DNA of 64,000 nucleotides from the NCBI GenBank assembly GCA_965644295.1, contig CBFFRP010000049.1, positions 1 to 64,000 of the forward strand. Direction: 5' to 3'. The notes below the pieces were generated by a model that made no database searches, was not told the DNA's origin, and was given only the letters and a program-made list of their open reading frames with translations. Each line of letters opens with the position of its first letter. Within the stretch, counting starts at the first letter, position 1. Both the position numbers and the translations under genes were made by a program. This stretch comes from Paraphysomonas bandaiensis (taxonomy: Eukaryota > Chrysophyceae). Positions 53,601-62,884 of this stretch are shown one piece after another.

Positions 53601-55618
53601 CTCAGCAAGTTCAGTACACGATGTGATACTAGCTCACGGCCACCATCAGCATGATAGTGTATTAGCCGTTTGCCTTTCGAATGCAGATAATCCACAATTT
53701 TCTGAATGCACTCAATAACAAAATCCTCGGTTCTGTGTTTTCCATAGAATGTCCAACTGTATCTTGAAGCTGCATCGGTAGCTCCAAAGACTACGGTGTT
53801 TCCTGTGACTATTGCTGGAGGTGAAAATGGTCCAGTAAAATCAGCTGCTATAAGTCCTCCAAGCTCCTGCGATCTTCTGGTTTTTGTCGGTATCATTTGC
53901 CTTGTCTCGCGCCTATGTTTCCTCCTGTGAGCCTTGCCTTGTGCGCAGCCATCACAAAGACCTTCTGGTAGCTGTGGCGAGCTCAGGTCGGATTTTGAAA
54001 TAGTGATTCCTTTCACAAGATTCAACTTTAATGCTTTTTGAATTAAGCCAATGGATGCGTGGGTCAACCTTCGATGTGCCAGGGAGATCGAGGAACCGCT
54101 TGATGTAGATGCCAAGTTGCACTGGTCTTGGATGTAACCTAAATCGGATAATTTGATCTCGTATAGACCGTTTTGTTTCCTGGCTGTGGTTAACAAAATT
54201 CCATCGTGGTATACGCGTGCCTCGTTTGGTCCGAATATAATATTGCAGTTGGCGTCTGTTGTCAACTGGCTGATGGAAATTAAAGTCTTTGACGCGTCTG
54301 GAACTAGCCTGCACTTGCTAATCAGTCCAAGCTTGCCGTATCCCAATGCCTGCATTTCTGATCCTGATTTGGCGGTGTAAATTGTGGTTTGATCGTAAGT
54401 GAATTCGGAGAGTAAGCTTCGTGCTGCTGTAATTGATATTGTGCAGCCAGAGTCTAGAATGCCAAATTCCTGCTTCTCGTGTTCCGTATGTAGGACGTGG
54501 TTGTCTGTGATCATCCCGGAGAATGCACTGTAGTCATTGTCATCGTTTGGCCCCTCATCGTCATAGTCTTCCAGTCTTAAGTTCGAATCCCGATGACTGT
54601 TTCTTGGGTATTTTGATGATGTGTTCTTGGAGTGATGCCCTTTCCCTCTTTTGTCGTCGTTTCGTTTGTTTGTGGACTTCTGCATCTGTTGTATGTGTTC
54701 CCACGAGTGCTTGCACTCTGCTGCAATGTGGTTGGATCCATTGCATATGAAGCACTTAACTTCGCGCGAGGCTCTTGTGACTTTGCTGGGCTTGTTGAAT
54801 TTCTTCTGTTTTCGCTGCCCGTTGTTGTGCTTCTGCTTCTTCGGTAGACGGGGGTTAAACGGCTGTTTGCCTGTTGAGCTGTAGTTTGCGCTGTCCCGTT
54901 TGGTTTCCGTATTTTGTGATAGTAGGGAGCCTACAGTGGAATGCTCGAATGCTCTCAATCTTCTTATCAGCGTTTTATAATCATCAATTGGGTTCATTTG
55001 GAGGTTGATTGCCAGGTCCTTATAGGTCTGGTTCTCATTTGAGACCATCCCTTGTCGTATTCTTGAAATAAGGTCTTGTTCAGAGACTTTGTGGCCATGT
55101 GTAGCGAGCTTTAATCGCAATTTTTCGACTTCGTCCAGGAATTGATTGATTGTTTGAGCTTGCTTGATTTTGATTGATTGCAGTTGGCCAATGAGGTCGG
55201 TTATCGTATCATTTGAGGTCTTGTCTTTGAAATGCTTTTCGATCTCTGACCATGCCCTTTTTCCATCTCCTTCAGGGACTGTTTCGATAATACCCTCTGC
55301 TTCCTCGTTTTGGCCAATCACCGCGCTGGATAGAAGTGACCATAGGTAATTGTTGCCCTCCTCGAAATACTGCATATTTTCGTCGTAGGCGTTTTTCCTG
55401 TATAGGTAGTCCTCTTCTGTTTCTTCCTCTTGACGTATAGGCTCCTCTGGCGCATCGTTTCTTAGGATGTATACTATCTTAGGCTTACGAAAGAACCAGG
55501 CTCTACTTTTCTTCTGCCATTTTGAGAAGTTCTTGGCGTCGAAGGGTGGCATGGAATCCTTCCTCTTGTCCGATGAGTCGGAGTCGGAGTTATCGTAACT
55601 GTTAGTCTTAGAACTCAT
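50681..55618 (-). CDS. Copia Gag-Pol polyprotein, element 3
   Basis: 1645 residues, one frame. In order: gag with zinc knuckle CFICNGSNHIAAEC; protease LDSGCT; integrase zinc region ending CDGCAQGKAHRRKHR; integrase core with D in AADFTGPF, D in YHADGGREL and E in NPIQER; reverse transcriptase with YGLKQSGLNW and YVDDIIIAG; RNase H with SSTEAEYMALS, WCDNKGAIQLC and ADILTKPL. Every catalytic motif is intact. It shares most of its sequence with element 1 (e.g. KRKDSMP, FDAKNFS, QNEEAEGI, CRAWF/SRAWF), so the two are members of one lineage. Confidence 0.97.
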   Translation of the reverse strand: MSSKTNSYDNSDSDSSDKRKDSMPPFDAKNFSKWQKKSRAWFFRKPKIVYILRNDAPEEPIRQEEETEEDYLYRKNAYDENMQYFEEGNNYLWSLLSSAVIGQNEEAEGIIETVPEGDGKRAWSEIEKHFKDKTSNDTITDLIGQLQSIKIKQAQTINQFLDEVEKLRLKLATHGHKVSEQDLISRIRQGMVSNENQTYKDLAINLQMNPIDDYKTLIRRLRAFEHSTVGSLLSQNTETKRDSANYSSTGKQPFNPRLPKKQKHNNGQRKQKKFNKPSKVTRASREVKCFICNGSNHIAAECKHSWEHIQQMQKSTNKRNDDKRGKGHHSKNTSSKYPRNSHRDSNLRLEDYDDEGPNDDNDYSAFSGMITDNHVLHTEHEKQEFGILDSGCTISITAARSLLSEFTYDQTTIYTAKSGSEMQALGYGKLGLISKCRLVPDASKTLISISQLTTDANCNIIFGPNEARVYHDGILLTTARKQNGLYEIKLSDLGYIQDQCNLASTSSGSSISLAHRRLTHASIGLIQKALKLNLVKGITISKSDLSSPQLPEGLCDGCAQGKAHRRKHRRETRQMIPTKTRRSQELGGLIAADFTGPFSPPAIVTGNTVVFGATDAASRYSWTFYGKHRTEDFVIECIQKIVDYLHSKGKRLIHYHADGGRELVSHRVLNLLRKLGSTWTFNAPYTPEDNPIQERPWRTTKERTLASICNSGLPPNFWEQAMSTVTHMKNRLPCATAKGFISPYQFIHDEAPDLSYARIWGCKCHTFIDKSQRRNDWSPHSHIGYFMGYREDGPGYVIYVPSLKDFVISSHVFFNECIPDVKENYYAEIESSLREENSENRTTESFQYLVGMTHTDPQDGLQYITTRITVIKGHVAAYRGLAPRENEGRVIELNDPIHAADIERYTAEHFSYQNAVSPPQEEPGCPVEGTAPGRSSSTDSRHDATRGGSHSHLRGPYSNEKEARPRRTAEAQRNTVPKEARGDNKRNHPARKVKRAIKTVNSQGDRSRQSPDGTITGVRTPHRHKVSRCVKKSLHSKRQTRKRVIMNVHKFGDNIYHCDVDKRYLYNHKTPDKHDSYRTLYMNDVDIIMHANDTCSNDVPNTPNNVGEALSGRYKEQWLKAINKEIKSLESKGCWRITTPPANSNIIRGKFVFRVKVKRDEVTFKARLVAQGFSQVEGKDYNETYSPVAKATSMRTVIALATILGLELHQVDFSTAYINADLQEEIYMYPPAGLNVPNGKVLRLLKSIYGLKQSGLNWYKCCTNYLLDCGFTRLVSDPCIFTKSINGRPIILAVYVDDIIIAGKSRTDIIQIKNSLAEKFDIHDLGLLDYYLGIFVKQDIQNRTTTLNQSQYIRNLLHRFNMEDCKPRSHPMTTNFHIDILEKKQLSQENQEFVQNFPYKELIGSLMYIAVCTRPDIAYAVNTLARFSTNPNLTTCKAALNILRYLKGTIDQGLQYSGKSVTLTGFADSDWARCNLTRRSTTAFCFFIGNCLISWQSRLQTTVALSSTEAEYMALSTACQEAIWLRSLLSELGFHMPYSTTIWCDNKGAIQLCLNPVHHRRTKHIAIRYHFIREQVASHSIIVDYMPTNEMLADILTKPLTSNTFHRLRDSLMGGGGINIPASNKRTKVSIPPAENSTKRPRWMT

Positions 55619-55627
55619 CCGCTGCCA

Positions 55628-55885
55628 AAATAAGATTTAAAGTTAGTCTTAATATTTAGTAAGAATATACTTGATATTATTAGAGATAAAGATTGAACGA
55701 TAAGGCCTAATAGTATAATAGCAAGACACGTTTGAGCAGAGCGTTAGCACCACACACATGTGCGTATCTTGTACAGTCGCGTATCATGTATAGTTTGGTA
55801 ATTATTCAGTCTATTTGGTATTTCATTGTATATGTGTGTTGTATTCACGCGTTAAGAGATATACGTGATTCAATGACTCCTAATA
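55628..55885 (-). repeat. 5' LTR of element 3
   Basis: 258 bp. The primer-binding site (reverse strand TGGCAGCGG, 55619-55627) separates it from the gag ATG at 55618. Confidence 0.95.
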
Positions 55886-55890
55886 CTTAG

Positions 55891-57284
55891 TACATATCTT
55901 ATTCATTCAAGTCATAGTTTGACGACATTTTCAATATATATATAATATACATGCTTTTTGTGGCATGATTACTTCTACTGCACACTTCCAAGAAGCAATT
56001 ATAATATTTCCTTACATCTTACCACACTTAATTCTATATTGATTACTTTTTACATTCATGCATGTGTGTAGAATACATCGTACATTCAAGTGTTTGAACC
56101 CACTTTATGTGGTCTACTGATTGTGAAGTATCCAAAAGCATAATGTTGTCAATGTGATGAACAATAGGTACACTTCAGCGGAATGACGTTATAACAGAGG
56201 TTATATCACAAATTTCGTGCATTCTGCAAGAATTGGATCAATGAAATGTGCTAACCTCAAGTAAAATCTGAATTAGAATATGTGAACTAAACCTCATACA
56301 TATTCTATTCCATATTTATGAAAGTTCTTTATTGGATTGTGAATTAAGCCGCCAAACTAAACATCAGAACACTATCATGCGCCACCTCCACACAATAGTG
56401 ATCTATACAGAGTAATACGGAGAGTTAGTCACTACATGAGCTGATGAGTCGTCGGTCTACTATTACTTTTCATTATCTCTATCTATTATTCTATAGAGGT
56501 AACCCCATTAAGTGTTTATAGATACTTACACGACAGTATCATACATATGCATATATATCTCCTCCATATCATTCTAATGCAAGAATAACAAGTAGAGAAG
56601 TGACACGAATGCAAAAGGAAATAAAATTCCTCAATATGGTTAAGATAATAATGTTCTAGTCATGATATTTCTATCATGCAGTGCTGCACATGCATAGAAG
56701 ACTAAGATACATGCATGGCTGCTATGACTATGCTGCTATCTGTAACATGCCTGCACATGGCTATAAATCTGTATGCTCCCCATCACTATATGCATAGTTT
56801 TTGATCAAATATCCTGATTTCTATATAAAACTCTCAATTTTACACCTTAAATATTCTAATTTTATGAATAAAATCTTTAATTTTTGGTTTTTCTAGAATA
56901 GAACCTTCAGCTACGTCATATTCACACTGTTAGCTGGACGTACGTACGTCATATGTTTACCTCCTCCATAATACCCCCTTTTTATATAAAACCACCTATT
57001 TTCAAATCAAAATACCTGATATATAGCAATAAGAGATTTCAAAACCCCTAAAAATATCTACGTCAGCTGACTGTTTAAATCATTCATAGAGATATCACGC
57101 TAACATACATACATACATACATACATACATACATACATACATACACGGCCCCACATACATACATACATACACACATACACACATAACCCTATTAACCAAA
57201 TCATCTTCTATCTAATCAAATTATAACTCTAATTTATATACAAGATCATCTTATTATGGTTTTATAATCATAAAAATCATTGAA
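55891..57284. other. AT-rich intergenic DNA with TACA microsatellite
   Basis: No gene. A (TACA)n array occupies about 57101-57185, just upstream of the cyclin start. Confidence 0.6.
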
Positions 57285-58437
57285 ATGTTATCTAAAAACT
57301 CAAAATTAGAAAGAAAATCTTTTAATTTGGTAGAATCATACTCACAAAGTTTAGAGCATGATAGTCCGACATCGTCACACTCTCAATCACCTCTACAATC
57401 AAAACCAATACATTTATCATATTCACGTTGGAATACAAAACCATATTATCATATAGTTGATGATGAAACGATGAGTTGTATTGGTGTCCATATTGTGGAC
57501 ATGATTCAACGGTCAGAACAAGATGGGTATGAAGTCCCATTTAGATATCGTTTATTCTGTCGTGAAGATACCCCTCAAGCTCATCATCCAGATGTAAGTT
57601 ATTGTTATACAAGAGGGTTTTGTTTACTTATATTCCTTGTTTCTGTCACAGAGTAACTCCCTTGAGGCTGTTATGTTCCTATTAACAATTATACACCAAG
57701 AGAGCCAAATGGAGTACGAGTGCGTCTTAATCGCACTCATATATATACAACGCATTGTATCGTATACCCATAAAGATTTCAGAGTGTGTGCCTTGAATTG
57801 GAGGTACACTCTGCTTGTGTGTATGCTTGTAGCTAGCAAGGTCTGGGATGATTTTTCCATGAATAATGCTGACTTTGCAAATATATTTGATGGTATTTCA
57901 CTTCAATTTTTGAATCGCCTGGAGAGCTACCTTCTTGCAATATTAGATTTTGATATGATGGTGACGGATGAGGAGTTCAATGATGTTCACAAGAGCGTTC
58001 AGAGTAGTGTGAGTGCTTCCCAACGCTTACACGTACGTTATGACGATGATGGTGAAGTTCAAATCCAGAGAATGGTATTGGATTCCTCCTCTTGTCCTTC
58101 ATTTATTTCTGATAGTGTAAAGTCACATGGCTGCCGTGCTGCGGCTTACCATATAACTACTGAAGAAGCATGGCACTTTTACCCTGGCTCTTGCCCTCCC
58201 AAGGCACCCAACCCTCCTCCAGAGGGTTTACCAGCCGCCTGGACATACCACTCTCTCCGACGAGCACACCATCACCTTTCAAACATTATTACTGCGGTTT
58301 TTGATATGGTATCGTGTACTAATGGGGGCGATGCCATCGCTCAGGATATGAAAGTACACGTTGCTGCAGATTATCAAAATCTAGAGGCCACAACCTCGTT
58401 AGGGAGAGGAATAGATGATTCAATAGAGCGGTTTTAA
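57285..58437 (+). CDS. Cyclin-Y-like cyclin
   Basis: Two exons (57285-57593, 57652-58437) joined by a 58 bp phase-0 intron give 364 residues. Residues 1-85 are Ser-rich and probably disordered. The cyclin box spans about 90-225: FCREDTPQAHHPD, ECVLIALIYIQRIVSY, LNWRYTLLVCMLVASKVWDD, then NNADF and LESYLLAILDFDM. The ASKVWDD block and the CVLIALIYIQR helix are typical of cyclin Y/PCL-type cyclins, which activate PFTAIRE/PCTAIRE CDKs (CDK14/16) or Pho85. The C-terminal ~140 residues (His-rich, Pro-rich) match nothing I know. No N-terminal MG myristoylation start, common in animal cyclin Y, is present. Confidence 0.82.
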
Positions 58438-59083
58438 TTTTGAAACACTCTGCTGAATATACGCACTTCAAATTTTTTTAATTTACTTGTATTCATATTT
58501 GTTATCCTTTGCTTTCACCTTTTTGTGTTGACTAAGATATTATTATGCTTCTATTGTTTTTTACTATAAACTGCAGTTTTTATAACAGTTCTTGACTACT
58601 TGAGTTTTATGTTTTTAAAATATAATATGATCTATATATATTTGTATTATGAAATAAAAATTAATAAATAAATTATATATTATACACATAAGTGAGAAAT
58701 AAGATTATATTGAAAGTCTTATTATTAGCAATATAGCTATTAAGAAACAGCACCAGCTTTTAGTAGCTAGAGATGAAATCAGGTTTTTTGAGATCCTTAA
58801 GATGGACATCCCGGGTACTTGACTTCAGTAGGTTGCCCTTCAGGTGGGCCCATTTCCGGATGCTTGTTTATTCGTCAGGGCCCAAAGGAGTCTACACAAG
58901 TGACACTAAGTAACCGTTAATGTCCCTTGTACCACACAAGAATTCGGCTATGAGTGGGCAGAACAATATCTCTTATCTATTTGTGGCTCACATTAGTTTC
59001 CCGAAGAAACATCTCCGGTACTTATGTACTTGTCCCCCAGAACCCCACGAAAACGTGCGAGTCCGACTTTGTTGAGGGTTAAA
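58438..59083. other. Unassigned region with a solitary inverted-repeat end
   Basis: 58707-58770 (gaaagtcttattattagcaa, then gcaccagcttttagtagcta) resembles the terminal repeat of the 19.4-22.3 kb element. 58780-59080 is less AT-rich but shows no coding frame I can assign. Confidence 0.5.
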
Positions 59084-59362
59084 TAAGATACATAGCTAAT
59101 TATTGTTTAGCCTTTGAGGAAAGATATATTATTTCGTAGGTAAAGATTAATTACAATAAACTTCATATGAGGAATAAAGCTGAATAGTATAATAGCAAGA
59201 CTCGGTTGAATGGAGCATTCGAACCAATCAAACATTAGCCTGCAGCAGTCGCGTATCTTATATAGTTATATAGTACGGTAATTATTCAGTCAATTGATAT
59301 TTCATTGATAGTAATTATCTTGTTGCATTCACGCGTTAATTGATGCACGTGAATAAATGCAG
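59084..59362 (-). repeat. Diverged solo LTR related to element 3
   Basis: Aligns along its length with the element 3 LTR, starting at aaataagat. Shared blocks include aatagtataatagcaagac, cagtcgcgtatctt, ggtaattattcagtc, gatatttcattg and gcattcacgcgtta. Divergence is high, so it is much older than the intact copies. No internal copia sequence lies beside it, consistent with LTR-LTR recombination. Its right edge is approximate. Confidence 0.8.
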
Positions 59363-59524
59363 AGGAATGTTTTTTTATGAACACGATCATTCCGCAAAAA
59401 TATGGTTAGGTGGCTTAACAGCAAGGGATTAAACTAAACTACAACTGCAGTGGCAGACATGAAGAATTACACGAATAACAGCTCCTGAACATAAAATTAT
59501 TTGAACTCTATACTATGGGCACTA

Positions 59525-60999
59525 TCATATTTTATTTACTGCTTCTTTTTTCGTGACATTACCGCACCTACAAAATTGTCTGGGTGCTACATGTATTTTT
59601 TCTTGTGCGTTTTTAATTTCAATTAAAAGATAATGTACATGGCTTTGAAAATCCAATAAACCTTGGTGACTCGAGCGAACAATTGACTCATTACGAGGGT
59701 CCAAAGTTGTCAGCTTATTGACATGAGTAAACATGCCTTCCAGTGCCAAGTCCACCGCATCAATGAATGGCGGATCCCACCTACGATACGAGCTGATAAG
59801 TATGGACGACAACACTGACAACAACATGCATGGTATCACCTTGTCTCGCGGTCATTGCTCTCGAATAAACGTAGTGGAGGGATAGAATATTGAATTAGTG
59901 GGACAAGCTTATGTATAAGCCTTCGTTTAAGATCTCTTAAATCAGGGGGACATAGAAAACGGATGTGTTCGGTCAAAGTTCTGCTCTTGCACCGGCAGCG
60001 CGTATACATCACACTTACACTATCTACAAGTGCATCTGTCAGATGCCAATAGTACTTCCCACGCATATCGTCAGCGTTTGTGAGTATTGGGATACATCCC
60101 GCGGCAATAATATCAAAAAAATTAAAAGAATTTGCAATGCAGAAATGGGACTGGGAGTACACGAGGGCACGTCGAGTATTTTCAAGTGATGAAGTACGAT
60201 GATCATACTGTATATAATGACAATAGTCTCTTGATATCAGACAGAGCCGTCGCATAATAGGCAAGTGGTCATTTCTCTTAACTCCAGTGTCCACTAAAGA
60301 CACCATATATGTCCGCTCCTCTTCCGTGATAGCAAACCATGGTGCAGCACGGATTCCTTCCACCCAGTGGTATATAGACGGTGGAGGCATAGCCACATAT
60401 GACATATGTGAGATACCAGGTAGTTGGGGCACTTTACTTTGCTTCCATGTGCAAGTAATAATACACTTCTGACAAGTCATTTTCAAGAATGCACTGCATC
60501 GTTTGGCAATAGGATGATCTCGCCCATATCCCCACAGAACAACATGATCCTGCCCATTATGTCTCTTGAAATATATCTGAGACTTGAGAAATTTTACCAG
60601 ATATTTTGTATATCTCTCTGTACATAAGAAACGATGTTCACATATTTTGCTAATATATCCATCTAGTGTAATATCATATGGAATAATAAATAAAGACGCC
60701 TTTGAAGGGTCGTATGTACGTCTATGACTGTATCTTAATCGGTTATATACATTATTAAATAAACTATATTTCCATGTCATAAATATCCCTTTGTTTATAT
60801 CTATAGTCTCTCCTATACCTGAGTTTAATGAGTGATTCCATGTTACTAAACTGTCGGATGGACATGGCTGATCGGGCCATCCCCACCATAAGTTAAACTT
60901 TAGTTCATAGATGTAATAGAGTTGTTGGGATGTATTAGAATGGGTGAATGGAGTAATTGAGGGGAGGAGAAGGAGAAGGAAGGTATATGATTGCATCAT
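59525..60999 (-). CDS. Exostosin-family (GT47) glycosyltransferase
   Basis: Two exons on the reverse strand (59840-60999 and 59525-59792) with a 47 bp intron, about 475 residues. The chosen start (MMQSYTFLLLLLPS) gives a clean signal peptide or signal anchor; an upstream in-frame extension to 61212 is low-complexity and lies in the promoter. GT47 features: an N-terminal YELKFN strand, PSKASLFIIPYDI, LWGYGRDHP, and the conserved nucleotide-sugar block SFNFFDIIAAGCIPILTNAD near residue 300. Exostosins build heparan sulfate in animals, while plant GT47s make cell-wall polymers; the substrate here is unknown. It is divergently paired with the cytochrome b5 reductase. Confidence 0.85.
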
Positions 61000-61438
61000 G
61001 TGAGGTAGTGTGTTTGTTTGAAAGGTATGGAAATGGAGATGCATTGGATGGTAAGATGATGCAATTGGCAGTTGAGTGATTGTACACACATAAGTACATA
61101 GTCGTATATACACAGGTACGTATACATAAGTACATGTATATATACAAAGGTACATATGATACGAGTAGTACACATAGACATACTGTAGGTACACTGTAGA
61201 TAGGTACCACATGTCTGCCTGTACCTATGAGTGGGGGTATATATACAGGTACACTGTACACCTCACCACATATACACCAGCAGTATAGAGGTACATATAC
61301 ATACATACATACAGATATGTCCATACATACACTCTACAATCACCACTCCACCCATTTCCATTGCATTCAATTGCACACTATATCAACATACCAAAACCAT
61401 TCGACCTCATATACACATCCACCTATTCACCCATTGCA
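61000..61438. promoter_or_regulatory. Divergent intergenic region
   Basis: 439 bp between the GT47 and cytochrome b5 reductase start codons. It must hold both promoters. It is rich in TACA/GTAC repeats; no single site is defensible. Confidence 0.5.
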
Positions 61439-62344
61439 ATGTTACTAGATATTCCTCTAGAACTCCTTCTCCCAACGGCTCTATTCATCATATGTATGCT
61501 ATGTTTTTTTTATAAGTCCCCTCTATTTGAAGGTCAAGATAAATCTAAAGCACTGGTTATGGAAGAATCTCTCACCCCTCAACCACATAAAGAAGACCTC
61601 AGAGTGTTGAATCCTGCAACATTTAAGAAATTTAAGTTGATTCAAACTGTAAATGTATCTCATAATACGAAATTGTTACGATTTGAAATCGAAAGCGGAA
61701 AAGCTCTCAGTCTGCCAATCGGTCGGCATATTTCAGTCATGGTACATCTCGATGGACAGAAAATTATTCGGCCTTACACGCCTGTCTCAAGGCCAGATGA
61801 ATTAGGACACTTTGAGTTATTGATTAAGTCATATGCTAATGGTAAAATGAGCTCCTATCTATGTGGAATGTCTGAAGGAGAGATGCTTGAAGTACGAGGA
61901 CCTGTTGGCCGCTTCAAGTACACTCCTAATATGTACAAACGTATGGGATTGATATGTGGTGGCACGGGACTGACTCCATGCCTACAAGTGGCAAGTTGCA
62001 TATTAGAAGGCGAACATGCAGAGGAAGAGGAGACTTGCTTGACTCTTATGTATCAGAATAGAACAGAAGAAGATATACTTCTTCGGAAGAGACTAGAACA
62101 TCTTAAGGCAAAATATCCAACTCGTTTTGAGGTGTTATATTTTCTAAGCAACCCCCCAAAGTCATGGGGTAAAGCGGATAATGAGTTCAGAGGATACATA
62201 GACGAAGATGCAATCATGCGTGATATTCGAACGAAGGAGTGCCAACACATAGGCATTTGCGGGCCGTCAGGGTTCAACGAGAAAATGGTAGAACACTTAG
62301 TTGCTGTTGGATATGAGAAAGATAAGAATATATACATTTGGTAG
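61439..62344 (+). CDS. CYB5R: NADH-cytochrome b5 reductase
   Basis: 301 residues, one exon. It transfers electrons from NADH through FAD to cytochrome b5, for lipid desaturation and related ER or mitochondrial outer-membrane redox work. The N-terminus is a single membrane anchor (LLLPTALFIICMLCFF, about residues 10-25). The FAD motif RPYTPVS is at about 111, the GxVGRF phosphate loop (GPVGRFKY) follows, the NADH motif GGTGLTP is at about 174, and CGPSGF near 274 is the usual CGPPxM position. I chose the ATG at 61439 because it starts right before the anchor; an upstream in-frame ATG at 61361 would add 26 residues of unrelated sequence. Length is typical for the family. Confidence 0.93.
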   Translation: MLLDIPLELLLPTALFIICMLCFFYKSPLFEGQDKSKALVMEESLTPQPHKEDLRVLNPATFKKFKLIQTVNVSHNTKLLRFEIESGKALSLPIGRHISVMVHLDGQKIIRPYTPVSRPDELGHFELLIKSYANGKMSSYLCGMSEGEMLEVRGPVGRFKYTPNMYKRMGLICGGTGLTPCLQVASCILEGEHAEEEETCLTLMYQNRTEEDILLRKRLEHLKAKYPTRFEVLYFLSNPPKSWGKADNEFRGYIDEDAIMRDIRTKECQHIGICGPSGFNEKMVEHLVAVGYEKDKNIYIW

Positions 62345-62884
62345 TGTTGTGGATAATTGCTATGTAGAGTTCTGATGTGCCTGCAACAATGTCAATCCAA
62401 TAGTCGTCAGAGTGATTCAAGCTTGAATAAGTGATCGCATTTGAAGTTTGTCATATTATTTGCTGAGTAGCATTAAGAAATAAGAAAGCTGATCTTAACT
62501 ATATGTCAGCTGATTATAGCAACTGATAAGAAAATAACGGTTAATAACTAATAGAAATATTTCTCCCTGTCAGCAACAATGTAGGTTTGTAAATTATTTG
62601 CTACAGTTGTCGTAAAATAAGAACTGGTTAGGTAATTTTGTACTCGAAGTATATCTTTTGCTATGAATTTCAAATTAGTTATGTGATAATTGAATCATCG
62701 ATATTGGACTTAAAAATGTGGCGCATAAATGAAGTAAACATAAAGCCTACTATAAGATTTTTGCAGCAACGACAACTTACACATCAAAACCTAGAATTAT
62801 ATATTCTAAATTAAAAGTCTGATAGCAATAGCATAATAGTCATATTAGCAGCATCCCAGCAGAACAATGCATATGGAGACGGAA
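62345..62884. other. Convergent intergenic DNA
   Basis: AT-rich 3' flanks of two converging genes. attaaaagtctgatagcaat near 62812 weakly resembles the 19.4 kb element's end. Confidence 0.45.

Larger units (their letters stand above)
50258..55885 (-). mobile_element. Intact Ty1/copia LTR retrotransposon, element 3
   Basis: 5628 bp on the reverse strand. The LTRs are 258 bp (50258-50515 and 55628-55885) and appear identical. The target duplication is cttag (50253-50257 and 55886-55890). The LTR begins TATTAGGAGT. The primer-binding site TGGCAGCGG directly follows the 5' LTR and the polypurine tract ATTGAGGGGGAG precedes the 3' LTR. It is a sister of element 1 in its protein, but its LTR sequence is different. 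Confidence 0.97.

Noticed and set aside
54570-54600. gttcgaatccc, which looks like a tRNA T-arm
   Set aside because: It lies in the element 3 gag-pol coding sequence and no acceptor or anticodon stem can be formed around it.
57101-57185. TACA array as a telomere-like repeat
   Set aside because: Ordinary interrupted tetranucleotide microsatellite inside a gene-bearing region; not a TTAGGG-type sequence.
61001-61212. N-terminal extension of the GT47 protein upstream of 60999
   Set aside because: It encodes Tyr/Val/Cys repeats from TACA-type DNA, and the internal ATG begins a clean signal peptide.
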